A stretch of DNA of 64,000 nt, from assembly GCA_039793685.1 (NCBI GenBank), contig JBDRAL010000100.1:62001-126000 (forward strand), given 5' to 3'. The position numbers and the translations under genes are program-made. Positions 61,718-64,000 of this stretch are shown here, one piece after another. The notes beneath the pieces are model-generated. The model did no database searches, was not told the origin of the DNA, and saw only the letters and a program-made list of their open reading frames with translations. The first letter of the stretch is position 1, and each line of letters opens with the position of its first letter. This DNA is from JAAFHI01 sp039793685. GTDB lineage: Bacteria > Acidobacteriota > Blastocatellia > Chloracidobacteriales > Chloracidobacteriaceae.

Positions 61718-63373
61718 TTATTCCCGCGAACGCCAAACACCGCTTTTCAACCGTCGGGCGATGAAATCCGCCTGCCGCAAGGCCAGCGCGGTCACGGTGA
61801 GCGTGGGCTGATTCAACGATGAAACGAACACCGAGGCATCGGCGATGAACAGGTTCGGGATGTCGTGCGTCTGCCCGAACGCACTGGTGACGGAGTTTTT
61901 TTCATCGTTGCCCATCCGGCAGGTCCCGCAGGCATGAAGACCGCCACCTGTTTCCGGTACGGTGTTTTTCAATGCAATGAACTCCGCGCCGACGTCTTCG
62001 AGAAACTCCCGCCCCGCGTCGGCCATCGCGGACCACCGCGCGCGGTCGGCTTCGGAAAGTGAAAACGCGACCTTCGGCAATGCGCGTCCCCAGCGGTCTT
62101 TTTGAACCGGATCGAGCGTGACCCGATTGTTTTTTCGCATGTCCGTTTCGGCGATTCCGTAAAGCCGGATCATCGCCGGATGCCACGCCGCGATCTCCCG
62201 CTTCCAGCTTTCGCCGAAGCCGGGAATGCGTTCCGCGAACGAAGGAAACAGGTCGCGTCCGCTCTGCGTCACGAAAAGCCAGCCGCCCGCGAACGGCGCG
62301 TCATCGTCGCGATCAAGGTTGACGTGGCGTGGAATCAGGCCATGTTCGCCGTGGTGCCGTTCGGCGGGCGTCTTCGAATGTTTGAGTTCGGGTAACAGTC
62401 CTTCAATTTCAACGCCGACGCTTTCGCCGAGAAAGTCACCGACGAGTCCGCTCGAATTGGCAAGACCGCGCCCGCCGTCCGGATGGCGCGAATCGAGCAG
62501 CAACCGCGCGGTTTCAACCGCCGAAGCCGCCACGACAACCGCGCGGGCGGGATGTTCCGTGACTTCCAGCGTGTTTCGATGGATGACCCGAATTCCGCGT
62601 GCCTTGCCTTCGCGGTCGGTCAGAATTTCCGAAACCACCGAATCAAACTTTATCTTGAGGAGTCCCGTTTTTTCGGCGTACCGCGCGAGCGTCGAGAAGG
62701 CATCGTATTTCGCCGTCGTGGGGCAGCCGAGCGCGCAGCGTCCGCACCCGTGACATGCGGGACGGTCGCCCGCGCCGTTCGCGATGGCTTTTCGCGACAG
62801 GATCATTTTCACGTCGCGCTCCGCGAGGCTTTGTTGAAGCAGTCGCTCGCCTTCGCGAAGTTGGAAAAGCGGCTTTTGAAAAACGCCGTCCGGGTGCTGG
62901 ATGAGTCCTTCCGTCGTGCCAGTCACGCCCAGCAGGCGTTCGGCCAGGGCATACCAAGTGGCGAGCGATGTGTGGTCAACCGGCCAGTTCTCGCCTTTGC
63001 CCGTTTTTGTGAAGGATTGAAATTCGAGATCGCCGAAGCGCGGCGCGTGGGCCGTCCAGTACAGCGTTTTTCCACCGCCCACGCGAACCCGTTTCAAAAA
63101 CGAACGAAACGCTTCGTTGCCCATTCGATAGGGCAGATCGTTTTCCGCGATGAGATGCGCCGGGTTGTACTGTTCAAGCCCGTTCCGACCAAGACCCCGT
63201 AACGGGAGATGTTCCGGCGGCGTGTCGGTCAGAAAGTCGCGCCGGTGATTGGGCGACGGGCCGAACTCGAACACCTCGACGGGCACGCCCGCCACGGTCA
63301 GTCCGTAGGCCGCGGCCAGTCCCGCCGCGCCGCCTCCGATGACGATGACCGGTGGTTCATTCGAATGCTTCAT
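61718..63373 (-). CDS. GMC-family FAD-dependent oxidoreductase
   Basis: 551 residues. The FAD-binding Rossmann motif IVIGGGAAGLAAAYG is at residues ~10-24. A ferredoxin-like C-x2-C-x2-C-x3-C run lies in HGCGRCALGCPTTAK, as in large subunits of gluconate/sorbitol-type dehydrogenases. C-terminal T-C-R-M-G-x-D and NLFIADASVFVSSLNQPTLT complete the GMC fold. The ATG overlaps the stop of the upstream small subunit by four bases. It is probably a periplasm-associated sugar or alcohol dehydrogenase; the substrate is not known. Confidence 0.9.
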   Translation of the reverse strand: MKHSNEPPVIVIGGGAAGLAAAYGLTVAGVPVEVFEFGPSPNHRRDFLTDTPPEHLPLRGLGRNGLEQYNPAHLIAENDLPYRMGNEAFRSFLKRVRVGGGKTLYWTAHAPRFGDLEFQSFTKTGKGENWPVDHTSLATWYALAERLLGVTGTTEGLIQHPDGVFQKPLFQLREGERLLQQSLAERDVKMILSRKAIANGAGDRPACHGCGRCALGCPTTAKYDAFSTLARYAEKTGLLKIKFDSVVSEILTDREGKARGIRVIHRNTLEVTEHPARAVVVAASAVETARLLLDSRHPDGGRGLANSSGLVGDFLGESVGVEIEGLLPELKHSKTPAERHHGEHGLIPRHVNLDRDDDAPFAGGWLFVTQSGRDLFPSFAERIPGFGESWKREIAAWHPAMIRLYGIAETDMRKNNRVTLDPVQKDRWGRALPKVAFSLSEADRARWSAMADAGREFLEDVGAEFIALKNTVPETGGGLHACGTCRMGNDEKNSVTSAFGQTHDIPNLFIADASVFVSSLNQPTLTVTALALRQADFIARRLKSGVWRSRE

Positions 63374-63792
63374 GGCGCGGTTCGAAACGGCGTGGCGAGC
63401 AACTCGCGACCGGCCTGACGAGAATAAAGTTCAATCAATGCGACGCTGCGGACGACCTCGTACGCGAAGGCCGCGTCTTCGGGAAGTCGGCTTTGCAGGA
63501 GCTTTTGAAGGCGGGCACTTCGTTCCTTTTGAGAATGCGCTGAAAAACGGCTGGTGAGTCTTGTTTCAAGCCTTCGCAATCCGGTTTGAAAGCGGCTCGC
63601 CGATGGTTCATCAAGAAAAGCCTGGAGCAGTCGAACCGTTTCATCGGCTGCGATGCCCGGAAGAATCGTTTCGGCCAGCGCCCGGACGAAACGGTCGCCC
63701 GATTTCAGAAAAGTGGCGTCGTTACTGGCCGAAACCGGTATCGGAAGCGTCGTCGCGGCCACCGCGATTCCGATGAAGTCGCGTCGGTTCAT
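63370..63792 (-). CDS. Gluconate 2-dehydrogenase subunit 3-like protein (Tat signal)
   Basis: 140 residues. The N-terminus MNRRDFIGIAVAATTLP is a twin-arginine signal. The rest is mostly helical (ALAETILPGIAADETVRLLQAFL) and matches the small subunit that carries GMC dehydrogenases across the membrane. It overlaps the GMC gene by four bases, and the gene upstream also overlaps by four. GGAAGGCGG precedes the ATG at 63792. Confidence 0.82.
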   Translation of the reverse strand: MNRRDFIGIAVAATTLPIPVSASNDATFLKSGDRFVRALAETILPGIAADETVRLLQAFLDEPSASRFQTGLRRLETRLTSRFSAHSQKERSARLQKLLQSRLPEDAAFAYEVVRSVALIELYSRQAGRELLATPFRTAP

Positions 63793-64000
63793 GCGGTCGC
63801 CGCCTTCCACGCCGGGTCGCGCCGCCGCGCGCCGAAATAATGTTCAAGCATCCACGCAAGCAGGAATCCGCCGTGGATGAACAACAGACGCGGCGCGGGT
63901 TCGACTCCCGAACCGTCGGCATAGATGAGGTATGACGCGAGCGACAACGCGCCGTAGAGAATCCACGACCGTCTGCCCGCCAGCGCCGCCAGTGGGGTAA
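63789..64000 (-). CDS. Partial membrane protein at window edge
   Basis: The 5' end lies beyond the window. The frame reads RRSWILYGALSLASYLIYA, a hydrophilic loop, then LLFIHGGFLLAWMLEHYFG and a basic end. This gives at least two membrane helices. The stop overlaps the start of the Tat-signal subunit by four bases, so it is the first visible gene of that operon. Family not assigned. Confidence 0.6.
   Translation of the reverse strand, partial: TPLAALAGRRSWILYGALSLASYLIYADGSGVEPAPRLLFIHGGFLLAWMLEHYFGARRRDPAWKAATA

Overview
The window looks like chromosomal DNA of a phototrophic bacterium of the Acidobacteriota. Four things support this. There are two very large Oar-type TonB-dependent receptors with N-terminal carboxypeptidase-like domains and a DUF2934 protein, all of which are especially common in acidobacteria. 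There is a hopanoid side-chain gene set. GC content is high and coding is dense. A block of (bacterio)chlorophyll genes completes the picture. No reaction-centre, rRNA or tRNA gene was seen, so the phylum call is an inference from gene content.

Layout. 0-9 kb: an acyl-CoA ligase, small hypothetical genes, a CIA30/AraC pair diverging from a DUF2306 membrane protein, and a TonB receptor. 9-17.6 kb: hopanoid tailoring genes hpnA, hpnH, hpnJ, hpnK and hpnI, with a pair of half-size EamA/SMR-like membrane proteins between hpnK and hpnI and a LolA-like secreted protein beside hpnJ. 17.6-23.2 kb: three tandem paralogous zinc-ribbon membrane proteins, an ECF sigma factor, a ferredoxin-ankyrin fusion and a zinc-ribbon HELGH membrane protein. 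23.3-39.9 kb: a second TonB receptor and a single 12.9-kb gene for a 4295-residue secreted protein with 16 IPT/TIG domains, a block of BNR/Ycf48-like repeats, a BACON-like domain and FG-GAP/VCBS repeats. 40.1-53.0 kb: a one-direction pigment cluster on the minus strand. In transcription order it is bchH, hemA, bchL, bciB, a secreted unknown, bchF/bchV, a membrane unknown, and two cobalamin-type radical SAM enzymes. 53.5-64 kb: a divergent pair of cupredoxin-like proteins with a radical SAM/SPASM enzyme, glycosyltransferases, a GrdB-family gene read through an in-frame UGA, a chlorite-dismutase-family protein, GNAT, MsrB, a GMC oxidoreductase with its small subunit, and a partial membrane protein.

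How the genes work together. HemA makes glutamate-1-semialdehyde for tetrapyrroles, BchH brings protoporphyrin into Mg chelation, BchL donates electrons to protochlorophyllide reduction, BciB reduces the C8 vinyl group and BchF/BchV hydrates the C3 vinyl group. The radical SAM enzymes could add further ring modifications. bchI, bchD, bchM, bchN and bchB are absent, so the pathway is split over the genome. The hpn genes extend and glycosylate the hopanoid side chain.

Two structures stand out beyond ordinary annotation. (1) The GrdB-family gene has an in-frame TGA at the position of the first Cys of a CxxC motif. A 7-bp hairpin with a GUC loop lies downstream at SECIS distance, so it is probably a selenoprotein that standard gene calling splits in two. 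(2) At least ten intergenic sites carry inverted pairs of short tandem repeats, mostly heptamers. Each site has its own word. They form large hairpins that abut, and sometimes supply, start or stop codons of neighbouring genes.
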